A DNA stretch of 64,000 bases, from contig CAWEBN010000017.1 of NCBI GenBank assembly GCA_963807305.1, positions 133,131 through 197,130 on the forward strand. Reading direction: 5' to 3'. Both the position numbers and the translations under genes were made by a program. Positions 17,397 to 26,454 of this stretch are shown in pieces. Source of the stretch: JAOPZW01 sp963807305 (GTDB taxonomy: Bacteria > Actinomycetota > Thermoleophilia > Solirubrobacterales > Solirubrobacteraceae). Below the pieces are notes generated by a model. The model was not told the DNA's origin, searched no databases, and saw only the letters and a program-made list of their open reading frames with translations. How positions within the stretch are numbered: position 1 is the first letter of the stretch; every line of letters begins with the position of its first letter.

Positions 17397-17409
17397 GAAC
17401 AGATGTTCG
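17396..17409 (-). promoter_or_regulatory. LexA SOS box at the dinB start
   Basis: CGAACAGATGTTCG is a perfect match to the Gram-positive/actinobacterial LexA consensus CGAACRNRYGTTYG. It ends on the first base of the dinB GTG codon. LexA bound here would block transcription start directly. The fit to the consensus and the identity of the gene agree, so this is a confident site. Confidence 0.85.
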
Positions 17410-17427
17410 CATCTCGTGCGGCGGAAG

Positions 17428-17652
17428 TCAGGCGCTGCGGTTCGCGCGCGAGCGGCGCCAGTACACGAACGTGCCCAGCGCCTCGGTCGCCAGGGCGAGG
17501 ACGATCAGCGCCCACGCGAAGTAGAAGGCCACGCCGCGGACATCGACGATCAGCAGCATGGTCAGCCCCGTGATGACGGCGACGGCCCGGACGAGGAACT
17601 GCCATGGGGGCGCTGACGACGCTCGGGGGCCGGGGCCTCCTCCAGATGACAC
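17428..17652 (-). CDS. Small two-helix membrane protein
   Basis: 74 residues from the GTG at 17652. Two hydrophobic segments are visible, AVAVITGLTMLLIV and VAFYFAWALIVLALATEALGTFV, and the tail is basic (YWRRSRANRSA). No family is recognised. It lies just upstream of dinB on the same strand, but the SOS box between them argues against co-control. The N-terminal 18 residues are Gly/Pro/Ser-rich, so the real start may be later. Confidence 0.5.
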   Translation of the reverse strand: MSSGGGPGPRASSAPPWQFLVRAVAVITGLTMLLIVDVRGVAFYFAWALIVLALATEALGTFVYWRRSRANRSA

Positions 17653-17731
17653 GTCAGGCCGGCGCCTCGGGCTCGATGACGAAAAGCGTATCGCTCGCGA
17701 CGATCGGCCCGCCCGTGCTAGGAACCCCGCC

Positions 17732-17821
17732 ATGACCGAGATCGTTCTCACCGGGCGGGTGCCCCGCCAGGAGCGGATGCGCGCGGTGCACGAAGCGCAC
17801 CTGGCCGAGGCCGCGTCGTGA
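17732..17821 (+). CDS. 29-residue ORF coupled to the phosphoesterase gene
   Basis: MTEIVLTGRVPRQERMRAVH and nine more residues, starting at an ATG preceded by AGGA, with its stop overlapping the GTG start of the phosphoesterase (GTGA). The coupling suggests a translated leader that feeds ribosomes into the next gene. It is too short for domain recognition and could be chance. Confidence 0.4.
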   Translation: MTEIVLTGRVPRQERMRAVHEAHLAEAAS

Positions 17822-18924
17822 AGTTGTTCAAGCGGGCCGCCGAGCTCGATCAGGGCGAGTACGACGAGAAGGTGGCCGCCGGCCTGGACCGGGCCTTCGC
17901 GGGCGCCGGCACTCGCGACGTCCAGCTCTCCCGGTTGCGGGTCGTCATCCTCTCGGACCTGCACCGCGGCGCCCGCGACGGCGCCGATGACTTCCAGGGC
18001 TGCGAGCCGGCCTACAGCGCGGCGCTCGGGTGGTACCTCGAGCGCGGCTACGAGCTCTACCTCCTGGGCGACGTCGAGGAGCTGTGGGAGAACGACATCG
18101 GCGAGGTGCTGCCCCGCTACAGCGCGTGCACGGAGCTCGAGAAGGCGTTCATGGACGGGCCCGGCCTGACGCGTTTCTTCGGCAACCACGACAGCGACTG
18201 GCGCAACGGCGGGAAGGTCAAGAAGCACCTCGACCCGCTGCTCCCCGGCATCGAGGTGCTCGAGGCGCTGAAGCTCAGGGTCCTCGACGGCGACACGCCG
18301 CTCGGCCTGCTCTTCCTGGTCCACGGCCACCAGGGGATCGACCTCAGCGATCGCGGCTCGGGGCTCTCGCGCCTGGTCCTGCGCTGGGTCTGGCGCCAGA
18401 TCCAGAACCGCCTGGGCTGGGTGTCGACGACGCCGGCCGCCGACTACGACCTGCGCGCGAAGCACGACATCGCGATGTTCCGCTGGAGCCGGAGGCAGGC
18501 GCTGGCCGCGCCGGCCGACCGGCGCGCGGCGATGATCGCCGGCCACACGCACCACCCGGTCTTCCCCGACCATCCGCCGCCGGTCCCGGGCGCCGGCGAC
18601 GCGAACGCCCTGCGGGCCAGGCTCGACGAGGCGCGGGGGCGTGGCGCGGGCGCCGACGAGGTCGCCCCGCTGCACGCCGAGCTCGAGCGGATCCTCGCCC
18701 TCGGGCGTCGCGCGCCCTACACGCCGCCGGCCATCGACCCGCCGACGTACTTCAACACCGGGTGCTGCTGCTTCCCCGACCGCGACGTCACCGGCCTGGA
18801 GATCGCCGACGGCGAGGTCACCCTGGTGCGCTGGCTCGACGACGCGGGGGAGGCGCGGCCCAAGCAGCTCGCGCCTCCCATCCCGCTCGCTGACCTCTTC
18901 GCCCGCCTCAGGGGAGCAGCGTGA
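17818..18924 (+). CDS. Calcineurin-like metallophosphoesterase
   Basis: 368 residues. All five metal-binding motifs are present in order: ILSDLHRG, LLGDVEELW, FFGNHDSDW, LVHGHQG and IAGHTHHP. These bind two metals and hydrolyse phosphoesters. The layout resembles UDP-2,3-diacylglucosamine hydrolase-like and nucleotide phosphoesterases, but the substrate is unknown. The C-terminal part contains YFNTGCCCFPDRDVTGLEI. GTG start coupled to a short upstream ORF. The stop overlaps the convergent secreted-protein gene by 17 nt. Confidence 0.82.
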   Translation: MKLFKRAAELDQGEYDEKVAAGLDRAFAGAGTRDVQLSRLRVVILSDLHRGARDGADDFQGCEPAYSAALGWYLERGYELYLLGDVEELWENDIGEVLPRYSACTELEKAFMDGPGLTRFFGNHDSDWRNGGKVKKHLDPLLPGIEVLEALKLRVLDGDTPLGLLFLVHGHQGIDLSDRGSGLSRLVLRWVWRQIQNRLGWVSTTPAADYDLRAKHDIAMFRWSRRQALAAPADRRAAMIAGHTHHPVFPDHPPPVPGAGDANALRARLDEARGRGAGADEVAPLHAELERILALGRRAPYTPPAIDPPTYFNTGCCCFPDRDVTGLEIADGEVTLVRWLDDAGEARPKQLAPPIPLADLFARLRGAA

Positions 18925-19354
18925 TATCGACGTCGGTCTGGCCGTTGCCGTGGTCGGTCACGAGCGCGGTGCCGCGCGCGCCGTTGTAGGCGCCGGTCCC
19001 GCCGGTGACCGCCACGGGCGTCTTGTTGGCGCGCTCGGGCAGCATGCCCTGGACGGTCAGCGTGCCCTTCGAGAGCTGGACCTGGATCGTGCACAGGATC
19101 TGGGGCTTGCCGACGATGGTGCAGACCCCGCGGTCAAAGCCGGTGTCGTCGCCTGAGATCCTGTCGCCGAAGCCGATGCGGTCGCCCAGCCGCGGTGCGC
19201 CCTTCGGCATGAAGCCGGCGTTCTTCTGCGACGTGCTGACGAGGTGCAGCGATGCGGCCGGCGTCTGTGCCGATCCCGCGCCGGCCATGAGCGCGGCGGT
19301 GGCGAGTGCGGCGACGGCGCCGGCGCCGAGGCCGAGGGTAAGGCGGGTCTTCAT
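18908..19354 (-). CDS. Secreted allene-oxide-cyclase/dirigent-like barrel protein
   Basis: 148 residues with a signal peptide ending near GAGSAQTP (about 29). The mature part has the dirigent-type pattern FDRGVCTIVGKPQILCTIQV followed by VAVTGGTGAYNGARGTALV, predicted as a small beta-barrel. Two cysteines could form a disulfide. AGGAGG lies 6 nt before the ATG, which fixes the start against a much longer in-frame extension. The molecular role is unknown in bacteria. Confidence 0.7.
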   Translation of the reverse strand: MKTRLTLGLGAGAVAALATAALMAGAGSAQTPAASLHLVSTSQKNAGFMPKGAPRLGDRIGFGDRISGDDTGFDRGVCTIVGKPQILCTIQVQLSKGTLTVQGMLPERANKTPVAVTGGTGAYNGARGTALVTDHGNGQTDVDITLLP

Positions 19355-19445
19355 GTGAATCCTCCTGCGGTGGTCGGTGAACTGACGGCGAGCACCGTAA
19401 GAGCGCACGGGCGCGATGTCGTCGGGCCCGCGGGAGATCTCGAGC

Positions 19446-19494
19446 TCTCCCGAACGGACGATCTTCCGCGGCCTCATATCCCCCGTTCGGGAGA
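19446..19494. promoter_or_regulatory. Inverted repeat between the secreted barrel gene and the histidine kinase
   Basis: TCTCCCGAACGG (19446-19457) and CCGTTCGGGAGA (19483-19494) form a perfect 12-bp inverted repeat with a 25-base spacer. It lies in the divergent promoter region, 36 bases before the kinase GTG. It could be a paired operator for the linked NarL-type response regulator or a hairpin in the kinase leader. Confidence 0.5.
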
Positions 19495-19529
19495 TGAAAG
19501 GGCCGCCGCCCGGCGTTAGCGTCCGCACT

Positions 19530-20666
19530 GTGAAGCGCTTTCCCAGCGGCGAGAAGCTCGACCGGATCGTGGCCGCCGGCCTCGTGGTGGCGGGCGAGCT
19601 CCAGGTCTGGTTCGGCAACACCGTCCCCGGGCCCAGGGGCGTGGCGGCGCTGCTCATGCTCCTCATGACCGCACCGGTCGCCGTGCGGCGGCGCTGGCCG
19701 CTCGCGGCCGGCTCGGTCGTGCTCGGCGCCACCGCCGCACTCGCCCTCGTCGCCGGCTACTCGACGGCCCTCGCGCAGGGCATCGGCTGGCTGTGCGCGC
19801 TCTACGCCATCGCCGTCTGGACCGACACGCGGCGCTTCCTGGCGGGCATCGGCGTGCTCGTCGTCACCAACCTCGTGTCGCTCGCCGGCCCGCACGCGAA
19901 GGTCGGCAGCGTCGCGATCTTCACCTGGGCCCCGATCCTCGCGATGGTCCTCGTTCGCGGCGCCGTCCGCGGCCGCGAGCTGCGCGCCGACGCGCTCGCT
20001 GCGCGCGCCGAGCTGCTCGAGCGCGAGCACGAGCTGCGCGCCAATGAGGCGGTCGCCGAGGAGCGCGCACGGATCGCACGCGAGCTGCACGACCTCGTGG
20101 CCCACAACGTCAGCGTCATGGTCGTCCAGGCCGGCGCCGAGCGCCACGCCCTGGGTCCCGAGCAGGACTCGACCCGCGAGACGCTCGCCTCGATCGAGCA
20201 GGCCGGGCGCCAGGCGCTGGTCGAGGCGCGCCGGCTGCTGGGCATGCTGCGGCGCAAGGACGACGGCTCCGAGCTCGAGCCTCAGCCGAGCGTCGATCAC
20301 ATCGATGTCCTCGTCGAGCAGATCGAGCGGGCCGGGCTGCCGGTCACGGTCGCCGTCGAGGGCGAGCCGGCGCCGCTCCCGGCCGGCCTCGACCTGTGCG
20401 CCTATCGGATCGTGCAGGAGGGCCTGACCAACGCGCTCAAGCACGCCGGGCCCGCGCACGCCGAGGTCGTGCTGCGATACGCGCCGCGCGCGCTCGATGT
20501 CGAGGTCCGCGACGACGGCCGCGGCCCGTCGCACGTCAACGGCGACGGATCGGGTCACGGGCTGGTCGGGATGCGCGAGCGCGTCGCGCTCTATGGAGGC
20601 CGCCTGGAGACGGGTGCGCGCGAGGGCGGCGGCTTCGAGATCCACGCGCACCTGCCGCTGGCGTGA
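19530..20666 (+). CDS. NarL-family sensor histidine kinase
   Basis: 378 residues. Four or five N-terminal membrane segments (about 10-150) have little outside loop, so it probably senses in the membrane. The HisKA_3 dimerisation helix follows with the phospho-His in RIARELHDLVAHNVSVMVVQ, then the ATPase domain with N-box IVQEGLTNALKHAG, G1 DDGRG and G2 GHGLVGMRERV. It pairs with the next gene (GTGA overlap). Its signal is unknown. Confidence 0.88.
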   Translation: MKRFPSGEKLDRIVAAGLVVAGELQVWFGNTVPGPRGVAALLMLLMTAPVAVRRRWPLAAGSVVLGATAALALVAGYSTALAQGIGWLCALYAIAVWTDTRRFLAGIGVLVVTNLVSLAGPHAKVGSVAIFTWAPILAMVLVRGAVRGRELRADALAARAELLEREHELRANEAVAEERARIARELHDLVAHNVSVMVVQAGAERHALGPEQDSTRETLASIEQAGRQALVEARRLLGMLRRKDDGSELEPQPSVDHIDVLVEQIERAGLPVTVAVEGEPAPLPAGLDLCAYRIVQEGLTNALKHAGPAHAEVVLRYAPRALDVEVRDDGRGPSHVNGDGSGHGLVGMRERVALYGGRLETGAREGGGFEIHAHLPLA

Positions 20667-21325
20667 GCACGCGGGTCCTCATCGCCGACGACCAGGCGCT
20701 CGTCCGTGCGGGCTTTCGCAAGCTGCTCGAGTCGGCGCCCGGCATCGAGGTCGTCGGGGAGGCGTCCGACGGGCGCGAGGCCGTCGACCAGGCGCGGCGC
20801 CTGCGCCCGTCGATCGTCCTCATGGACATCCGCATGCCGCGCCTGGACGGCATCGAGGCGACGCGCCGGCTGACCGGCTCCGACGGCGACGCGATCCGCG
20901 TCCTCATCCTCACCACCTTCGGCCTCGACGACTACGTCTACGACGCGCTGCGCGCCGGCGCCAGCGGCTTCATGCTCAAGGACGCGCCGCCCGAGGAGCT
21001 GCTCGCCGCCATCGAGGTCGTCGCGCGCGGCGACGCGCTGATCGCGCCCGCCGTAACGCGCTCGGTCATCGAGGAGTTCGTGCGCCGCTCACCGGCGCAG
21101 AGCCCGCCGCCGCCCTTGCTCGACGAGCTCACCGCCCGCGAGCGCGAGGTGCTCGAGCTGCTCGCGCGCGGGCTGTCGAACGCCGAGATCGCCGAGCGTC
21201 TCGTGGTCAGCGACGGGACGGTCAAGACCCACGTCGCGCACGTGCTCTCGAAGCTCGGCGTGCGCGACCGCGTGCAGGCCGTGATCCTCGCCTACGAATC
21301 GGGCGTCATCACGCCCGGGCACTAG
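20663..21325 (+). CDS. NarL/FixJ-family response regulator
   Basis: 220 residues. The receiver domain has acidic residues in LIADDQALVRAG and the phospho-Asp in SIVLMDIRMPRLDG, plus Thr in ILTTF and Lys in MLKDAPPEE. The C-terminal LuxR helix-turn-helix (about 152-210) contains LTAREREVLELLARGLSNAE and VSDGTVKTHVAHVLSKLGV. It is phosphorylated by the kinase encoded just upstream. Targets may include the divergent secreted-protein gene. Confidence 0.9.
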   Translation: MSTRVLIADDQALVRAGFRKLLESAPGIEVVGEASDGREAVDQARRLRPSIVLMDIRMPRLDGIEATRRLTGSDGDAIRVLILTTFGLDDYVYDALRAGASGFMLKDAPPEELLAAIEVVARGDALIAPAVTRSVIEEFVRRSPAQSPPPPLLDELTAREREVLELLARGLSNAEIAERLVVSDGTVKTHVAHVLSKLGVRDRVQAVILAYESGVITPGH

Positions 21326-21408
21326 AGGTACCGCAGGCGGCACAGACGGCGAAGCCGCCGCGCACGCCGCCGGAGGTGGGTCCCGGTCGCGACAGCGACT
21401 CGGTCTCC
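21326..21408. terminator. Hairpins at the convergent junction of the response regulator and nuoN
   Basis: Two GC-rich hairpins fill this 83-base gap: GGCGGC...GCCGCC around 21340-21377, and an imperfect stem around 21376-21410 with GTCGC-GACA-GCGAC at its tip. No T-run follows either. They probably end both transcripts. Confidence 0.4.
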
Positions 21409-22926
21409 CTAGAACAGGTGGGTGAGCGAGCGCCCGGCGTCGACGGCCAGGTTGAACAGCGGCGAGGGCACGATCCCGAAGAAGAGCGTGGCCGCGCCGC
21501 AGAGGAGCGCCACGAACCACGTCTCGACCTCGATCCGGGGCGTGTCGGCCTCGGCCGAGCCGCCGGCCAGCGCGGGCCGTCCGGAGCTCTGCAGCGCGGT
21601 CCCGGCCACGGGCGCCTCGGCCATCCACATCGCGGCGATGACCTTCAGGTAGTAGGCGAGGGAGATCATCGAGCCGATGACGATGACGACGCCGAGCCAC
21701 GCGTAGTCGCCGTCGATGGCCGCGTCGATCAAATAGAACTTGCCGATGAAGCCGGCGGTGGCCGGGATGCCCGCCAGGCCGAGCATGGCCAGGGTCATCG
21801 CCACCGCCAGCAGGGGACGCTGGACGCCGAGCCCCTGGACGGAGGCGATGTCGTCGCCCAGGCCCGTCTCGCGCTCGCGGATGACGATGACCGCGAAGGC
21901 GGCCAGGTTCATGATCAGGTAGACGCCGAGGTAGAAGACCGTCGCCTGCACGCCGAGGCGCGTGGCGACCACGACGCCGGCCAGCATGTAGCCGGCCTGC
22001 GCGACCGATGACCACGCCATCAGGCGCTTGAGCGAGCTCTGGCCCAGCGCCCCGACGTTGCCCACGACGATGGTGATGGTGGCGAGCACGGCCAGCGCGG
22101 GCGCCCAGTCGGCGCTGGCGTCGAGCAGCGCCACGTCGAAGAGGCGCAGGAAGGCGCCGAAGGCCGCCGCCTTGGTGGCCACGGCCATGAAGGCGGTGAC
22201 CGGCGTCGGGGCGCCCTCGTAGACGTCGGGCGTCCACTGGTGGAAGGGGGCCACCGAGGCCTTGAAGGCGAGGCCGACCATGCTCAGGGCGATGCCGGTG
22301 AGCAGCAGCGGATCGGTGACCACGTCGCCCGTCGCGCGCGCGATGCCCGAGAAGTCCGTCGAGCCCGTCGCCCCGTAGATGAAGGCCAGGCCGTAGAGCA
22401 GGGTGGCCGAGCCGACCGAGCCGATGATGAGGTACTTCAGCCCGGCCTCGAGCGAGGTCGCGCGGCGCATCTCGGTCGCGCACAGCACGTAGAGCGGGAT
22501 CGACAACAGCTCGAGCCCGAGGAACACCGTCACCAGGTTCTGCGCGGCGACGAGCACCCACATGCCCGCGGCCGAGGTCAGCATGAGCGCGAAGTACTCG
22601 CCGTGCGCCGCCTCGCGGGGGGCCACCGCGCGCCACGACAGCAGCACGGCGGCCGCGCCGCCGGCGCAGAAGACGAACGAGAGCACGATCGTCAGGTCGT
22701 CGAGGCGCAGCGCGCCGGCCACGAGGTCCTTCTGGGCGCCGAGCTGCCAGATCCCCAGGCCGATGGCGGCGAGGAAGCCCACCAGCGCGAGCAGCGGCAC
22801 GAGCACCTCGCGCACCGCGCGCGGGCGCAGCAGCCCGATCAGGAGCACGAGGGTGGCGGCGCCCAGCAGCGCCAGCAGCGGCGACAGCCCGGCCCAGTCG
22901 ATGTGCGGACCCTTGGGCGTCGTCAT
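21409..22926 (-). CDS. nuoN: NADH-quinone oxidoreductase subunit N
   Basis: 505 residues, about 14 membrane helices. It is one of three antiporter-like proton-pumping subunits of complex I. Family blocks seen: GLAFKASVAPFHQWTPDVYEGAPTPV with the pump Lys, and SSLKRLMAWSSVAQAGYML. It is the last gene of the nuo operon. The start overlaps the nuoM stop (ATGA). A loop of about 30 polar residues before the last helix is lineage-specific. Confidence 0.95.
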   Translation of the reverse strand: MTTPKGPHIDWAGLSPLLALLGAATLVLLIGLLRPRAVREVLVPLLALVGFLAAIGLGIWQLGAQKDLVAGALRLDDLTIVLSFVFCAGGAAAVLLSWRAVAPREAAHGEYFALMLTSAAGMWVLVAAQNLVTVFLGLELLSIPLYVLCATEMRRATSLEAGLKYLIIGSVGSATLLYGLAFIYGATGSTDFSGIARATGDVVTDPLLLTGIALSMVGLAFKASVAPFHQWTPDVYEGAPTPVTAFMAVATKAAAFGAFLRLFDVALLDASADWAPALAVLATITIVVGNVGALGQSSLKRLMAWSSVAQAGYMLAGVVVATRLGVQATVFYLGVYLIMNLAAFAVIVIRERETGLGDDIASVQGLGVQRPLLAVAMTLAMLGLAGIPATAGFIGKFYLIDAAIDGDYAWLGVVIVIGSMISLAYYLKVIAAMWMAEAPVAGTALQSSGRPALAGGSAEADTPRIEVETWFVALLCGAATLFFGIVPSPLFNLAVDAGRSLTHLF

Positions 22927-24395
22927 CGGCTCATCGCCTTCGCGTCCCGGACGGAGGCCTTGACCGAGCTCTCGCTGCGGTCGAGTGCGAGCTGCGGGTA
23001 GAGCGCGATGGCGATGATGATCGCCACGAGCGGAGCGATGACCAGGCCGTCGGTGAACGAGATCTCCCGCGAGGTGACATGCGGCCCGACGCGGTTGTGC
23101 ATCGAGCGGATGAACAGCCGCAGGGTGTAGACGCTGGCCAGCACCACGCCGACGAAGGCGACGCTGGCGATGACGATCTTGGCGTTGAAGACGCCGAGCA
23201 GGATCAGGAACTCGCCGACGAAGTTCGACGAGCCCGGCATGGCCAGGTTGGCCAGCGCGACGATCAGGAACAGAGTGGCGAGGACGGGCGCGCGGAAGGC
23301 GATGCCGCCCATGTCGCGGATGTCCTCCGAGCCGCCGGCCCGCGCGGCCAGCAGGGCGAGGATGAAGAAGGCCGGCGCCACCACGAGCCCGTGGTTGAAC
23401 GCCTGCAGCAGCGCCCCCTGGGCGCCGGTGTCCTGCAGCGAGAAGATCCCCAGCGTGATGAAGCCCAGCTGGGCGACCGAGGAATAGCCGAGGATCAGCC
23501 GCGAGTCGGGCGTCGTGAAGGCCAGCACGGATCCGTAGAGGATCGAGGCCAGCGAGATCAGCAGCATGAGCTCCTGGAAGTGGGCGCTCGCGTCGGGGTA
23601 CACCGGCAGCACGACGCGCAGGAACCCGTAGGCCGCGACCTTGGAGAGGATCCCCGAGAACACCGCCAGCACCGGCAGCGGCATGGCCTTGTACCCGTCG
23701 GGCATCCAGCCGTGCAGCGGGAAGGCCGGCATCTTGACCAGGAAGGCCGCGGCGAAGAACAGGAAGATCCACTCCTGCGACCCGGTCGGCAGCCGGCGCG
23801 CGTTCGAGCCGAGCTGGACGAGGTCGAAGGTGACGCTGTCGCCGGGCGCGAGCACGCCGGTCGCGACGGCGGCGGAGAGCATCAGCAGCGAGCCGACCAG
23901 CGTGTAGATGAAGAGCTTGACCATGCTCCCCACGCGATTGGGCGTGTCCCCCCAGCCGCCGCCCAGGAACAGGAACGGCACGAGCATGACGTCGAAGAAG
24001 ATCACGAAGAGCGCGAGGTCCTGGGCCATGAGCGCGCCCAGCACGCCGCTCTCGGCCAGGCCGAACCACAGGTAGAACAGGTGCGGGCGGTCCCACTCGC
24101 GCAGTGACGCCCACGCCACGCTGGCGAAGAACAGCAGCGCCGCCAGCGCGATGAGGAAGAGGTTCAGGCCGTCGACGCCGAGCTTGTAGTGGATGCCCAA
24201 CTGGCTGATCCACGTCTTGTCGGTCACGAACTGCAGTCCCTGCTGGCCGCCGTCGAAGCGGAAGAGCAGCACCACGGCGAGCACGAGCGTCGCCCCGGAG
24301 CCCAGCAGCGCCGCGAAGCGCGCCTCGGTGGCGGGCAGCACGAACCCCGCGATGACCGCGGCGAGGGGGAGCCAGACGATGATCGACAGGTTCAT
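22923..24395 (-). CDS. nuoM: NADH-quinone oxidoreductase subunit M
   Basis: 490 residues, about 14 membrane helices. Proton-pumping antiporter-like subunit of complex I. The proton-channel region LVKMPAFPLHGWMPDGYKAMP (pump Lys and His) and SRLILGYSSVAQLGFITLGI are present. Its ATG lies 55 nt after nuoL, the only real gap among the distal genes. The length matches the family. Confidence 0.95.
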   Translation of the reverse strand: MNLSIIVWLPLAAVIAGFVLPATEARFAALLGSGATLVLAVVLLFRFDGGQQGLQFVTDKTWISQLGIHYKLGVDGLNLFLIALAALLFFASVAWASLREWDRPHLFYLWFGLAESGVLGALMAQDLALFVIFFDVMLVPFLFLGGGWGDTPNRVGSMVKLFIYTLVGSLLMLSAAVATGVLAPGDSVTFDLVQLGSNARRLPTGSQEWIFLFFAAAFLVKMPAFPLHGWMPDGYKAMPLPVLAVFSGILSKVAAYGFLRVVLPVYPDASAHFQELMLLISLASILYGSVLAFTTPDSRLILGYSSVAQLGFITLGIFSLQDTGAQGALLQAFNHGLVVAPAFFILALLAARAGGSEDIRDMGGIAFRAPVLATLFLIVALANLAMPGSSNFVGEFLILLGVFNAKIVIASVAFVGVVLASVYTLRLFIRSMHNRVGPHVTSREISFTDGLVIAPLVAIIIAIALYPQLALDRSESSVKASVRDAKAMSR

Positions 24396-24450
24396 CGGGA
24401 GGACCGGCCTCCGGGCGGCACCCCAGCCGAAGTCGAGCGACGGCGCGCCG

Positions 24451-26454
24451 TCATGAGCTCTGGATGAGGAAGTAGAAGGCCACGGCGACGATCCCCAGCA
24501 CGAGCATGGCGGCGTAGGCGCGCAGGAAGCCGTTCTGCAGCGCCCGGGCGGCCGCCGACCCGGCCTTGACGATCCCCGTCGTCCCGCCGACGAAGACGCC
24601 GTTGATGATCACGCGCTCGAAGGTCTGCTGGCCGAAGCGCCCCACCCACGCCCACGGCCGCACCACGACGAGCTCGATGAGCTCGTCGAAGTACCACTTG
24701 TTGGCGAACAGCCGGTGCAGGAAGGCGAAGCGCTCCTGGAAGCGCGCGCTCGTGCCCGGCTGCAGGACCCAGACCCGGTAGGCGATGTAGATGCCGGCCA
24801 GCCCGAGCACCGTGCCGAGCGCCAGGCCGACGGCGATGAGGCCGGTGCTGGGATCGAGATGCAAGGTGGAGGTGGCGAACGCCGGCTCGAGGAACTTCGA
24901 CACCTCCGAGTCGACCCACGGCACCTGCAGCAGGCCGCCCAACGTGGCCAGGGCGGCGAGGGCGCCCATCGCGACCTTCATCGGCACAGCCCGCTCGGCG
25001 ATGTGGTGCTCGGTTCCGGGGAAGCCCACGTCGGTGTCCTCGATCTCGCCGTTGGCCGGGTTGAACGGCGCCTCGGGGTGGTGGATGTGGCCCTCCTCGA
25101 GCTCGCGCGCCTCCGGGCACGACTCGCCCCAGAAGGCGCGGAAGATCATCCGCCACGTGTAGACCGCGGTGAGGATCGCGCCCACGTAGCCGGCGACGTA
25201 GAAGACCCACCAGCCGCCGCCGCGGGCGCCGATCTCGGCCAGGATCTGGTCCTTGGAGAAGAAGCCGGAGAAGGGTGGGACGCCGGCCAGTGCCAGGCCC
25301 CCGATCACGAAGCACGCGTAGGTGAACGGCATCGCGCGCTTGAAGCCGCTCATGCGGTTCAGGGACTGCTCACCCGCCATCGCGCTGATGACCGAGCCGG
25401 CGGCCATGAAGAGCAGCGCCTTGAAGAAGGCGTGCGTCATGAGGTGGAAGAGCCCGGCCGCATACGCGCCCGCGCTCACGGCCATGACCATGTAGCCGAT
25501 CTGCGACATCGTCGAATAGGCGATGACGCGCTTGAGGTCGGTCACCACGAGGCCGATCGTCCCGGCCACCAGGAGCGTTACGCAGCCGACGATGGTCCCC
25601 ACCAGCGCGGCGGTGTCCGACAGCTCGAACAGCGTGTGCATGCGCGCGATCAGATAGACGCCCGCCGTGACCATGGTGGCGGCGTGGATGAGCGCGGAGA
25701 CCGGCGTCGGGCCCTCCATCGCGTCCGGGAGCCAGGTGTGCAGCGGGACCTGGGCCGACTTCGCGAACGCCCCGACGAGCAGCAGGATGAGCGCCGCGGT
25801 CAGCGCCCCGTTGTGCGAGGCGAAGTCCCTGGAGGCCGAGTCGAAGGTGCCCAGGAAGTCCAGCGTGTGCGAGTGGCGGAAGATGATGAACGTGCCCAGG
25901 ACGAGGCCGACGTCGCCGACCACGTTGATCACGAACGCCTTGATGCCGGCCGCCGTCGCCGTCGTGCGCCGGTACCAGAACGAGATCAGCAGGTAGGAGG
26001 CGGCGCCGACGAAGGCCCAGCCGACGATGAGCAGCAGGAAGTTGGCCGCCATCACGAGCACGAGCATCGAGAAGACGAAGAAGTTCAGGTAGGCGAAGAA
26101 GCGCGCGAAGCCGCGGTCGCTCTGCATGTAGGCGACCGAGTAGAGGTGGATGAGGGTCGAGACGCCGGTGACCACCAGCGCCATGAACACGCTCAGCGGA
26201 TCGACGAGGATCGAGATCTGCCCGTTGACGCCCACCGTGTTGGCGTAGTTCCAGGCCACGTAGACGACCTGGCGCGCGCCCTCGTCGCGGCCCTGGAGCG
26301 AGATGCAGGTCGCCACCGCGGCGATGAACGCGCCCGCGATGGCGGCCGTCCCGACAAGGCCGATGACCCGGTCGGACATCGCCCAGTGGCCCAGCGCGAT
26401 GACGATCGTGCCCGCGATCGGGAAGAGCAGGATGAGCCAGGCGCTCGTCTGCAT
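24451..26454 (-). CDS. nuoL: NADH-quinone oxidoreductase subunit L
   Basis: 667 residues, the largest antiporter-like subunit, including the long lateral helix toward the C-terminus. LFPIAGTIVIALGH begins the protein. SAQVPLHTWLPDAMEGPTPVSALIHAATMV holds the pump Lys-free helix motif, and ILVDPLSVFMALVVTGVSTLIH is typical. The loop around residues 450-490 (HHPEAPFNPANGE) is hydrophilic. It begins directly after the nuoK stop with no gap. Confidence 0.95.
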   Translation of the reverse strand: MQTSAWLILLFPIAGTIVIALGHWAMSDRVIGLVGTAAIAGAFIAAVATCISLQGRDEGARQVVYVAWNYANTVGVNGQISILVDPLSVFMALVVTGVSTLIHLYSVAYMQSDRGFARFFAYLNFFVFSMLVLVMAANFLLLIVGWAFVGAASYLLISFWYRRTTATAAGIKAFVINVVGDVGLVLGTFIIFRHSHTLDFLGTFDSASRDFASHNGALTAALILLLVGAFAKSAQVPLHTWLPDAMEGPTPVSALIHAATMVTAGVYLIARMHTLFELSDTAALVGTIVGCVTLLVAGTIGLVVTDLKRVIAYSTMSQIGYMVMAVSAGAYAAGLFHLMTHAFFKALLFMAAGSVISAMAGEQSLNRMSGFKRAMPFTYACFVIGGLALAGVPPFSGFFSKDQILAEIGARGGGWWVFYVAGYVGAILTAVYTWRMIFRAFWGESCPEARELEEGHIHHPEAPFNPANGEIEDTDVGFPGTEHHIAERAVPMKVAMGALAALATLGGLLQVPWVDSEVSKFLEPAFATSTLHLDPSTGLIAVGLALGTVLGLAGIYIAYRVWVLQPGTSARFQERFAFLHRLFANKWYFDELIELVVVRPWAWVGRFGQQTFERVIINGVFVGGTTGIVKAGSAAARALQNGFLRAYAAMLVLGIVAVAFYFLIQSS

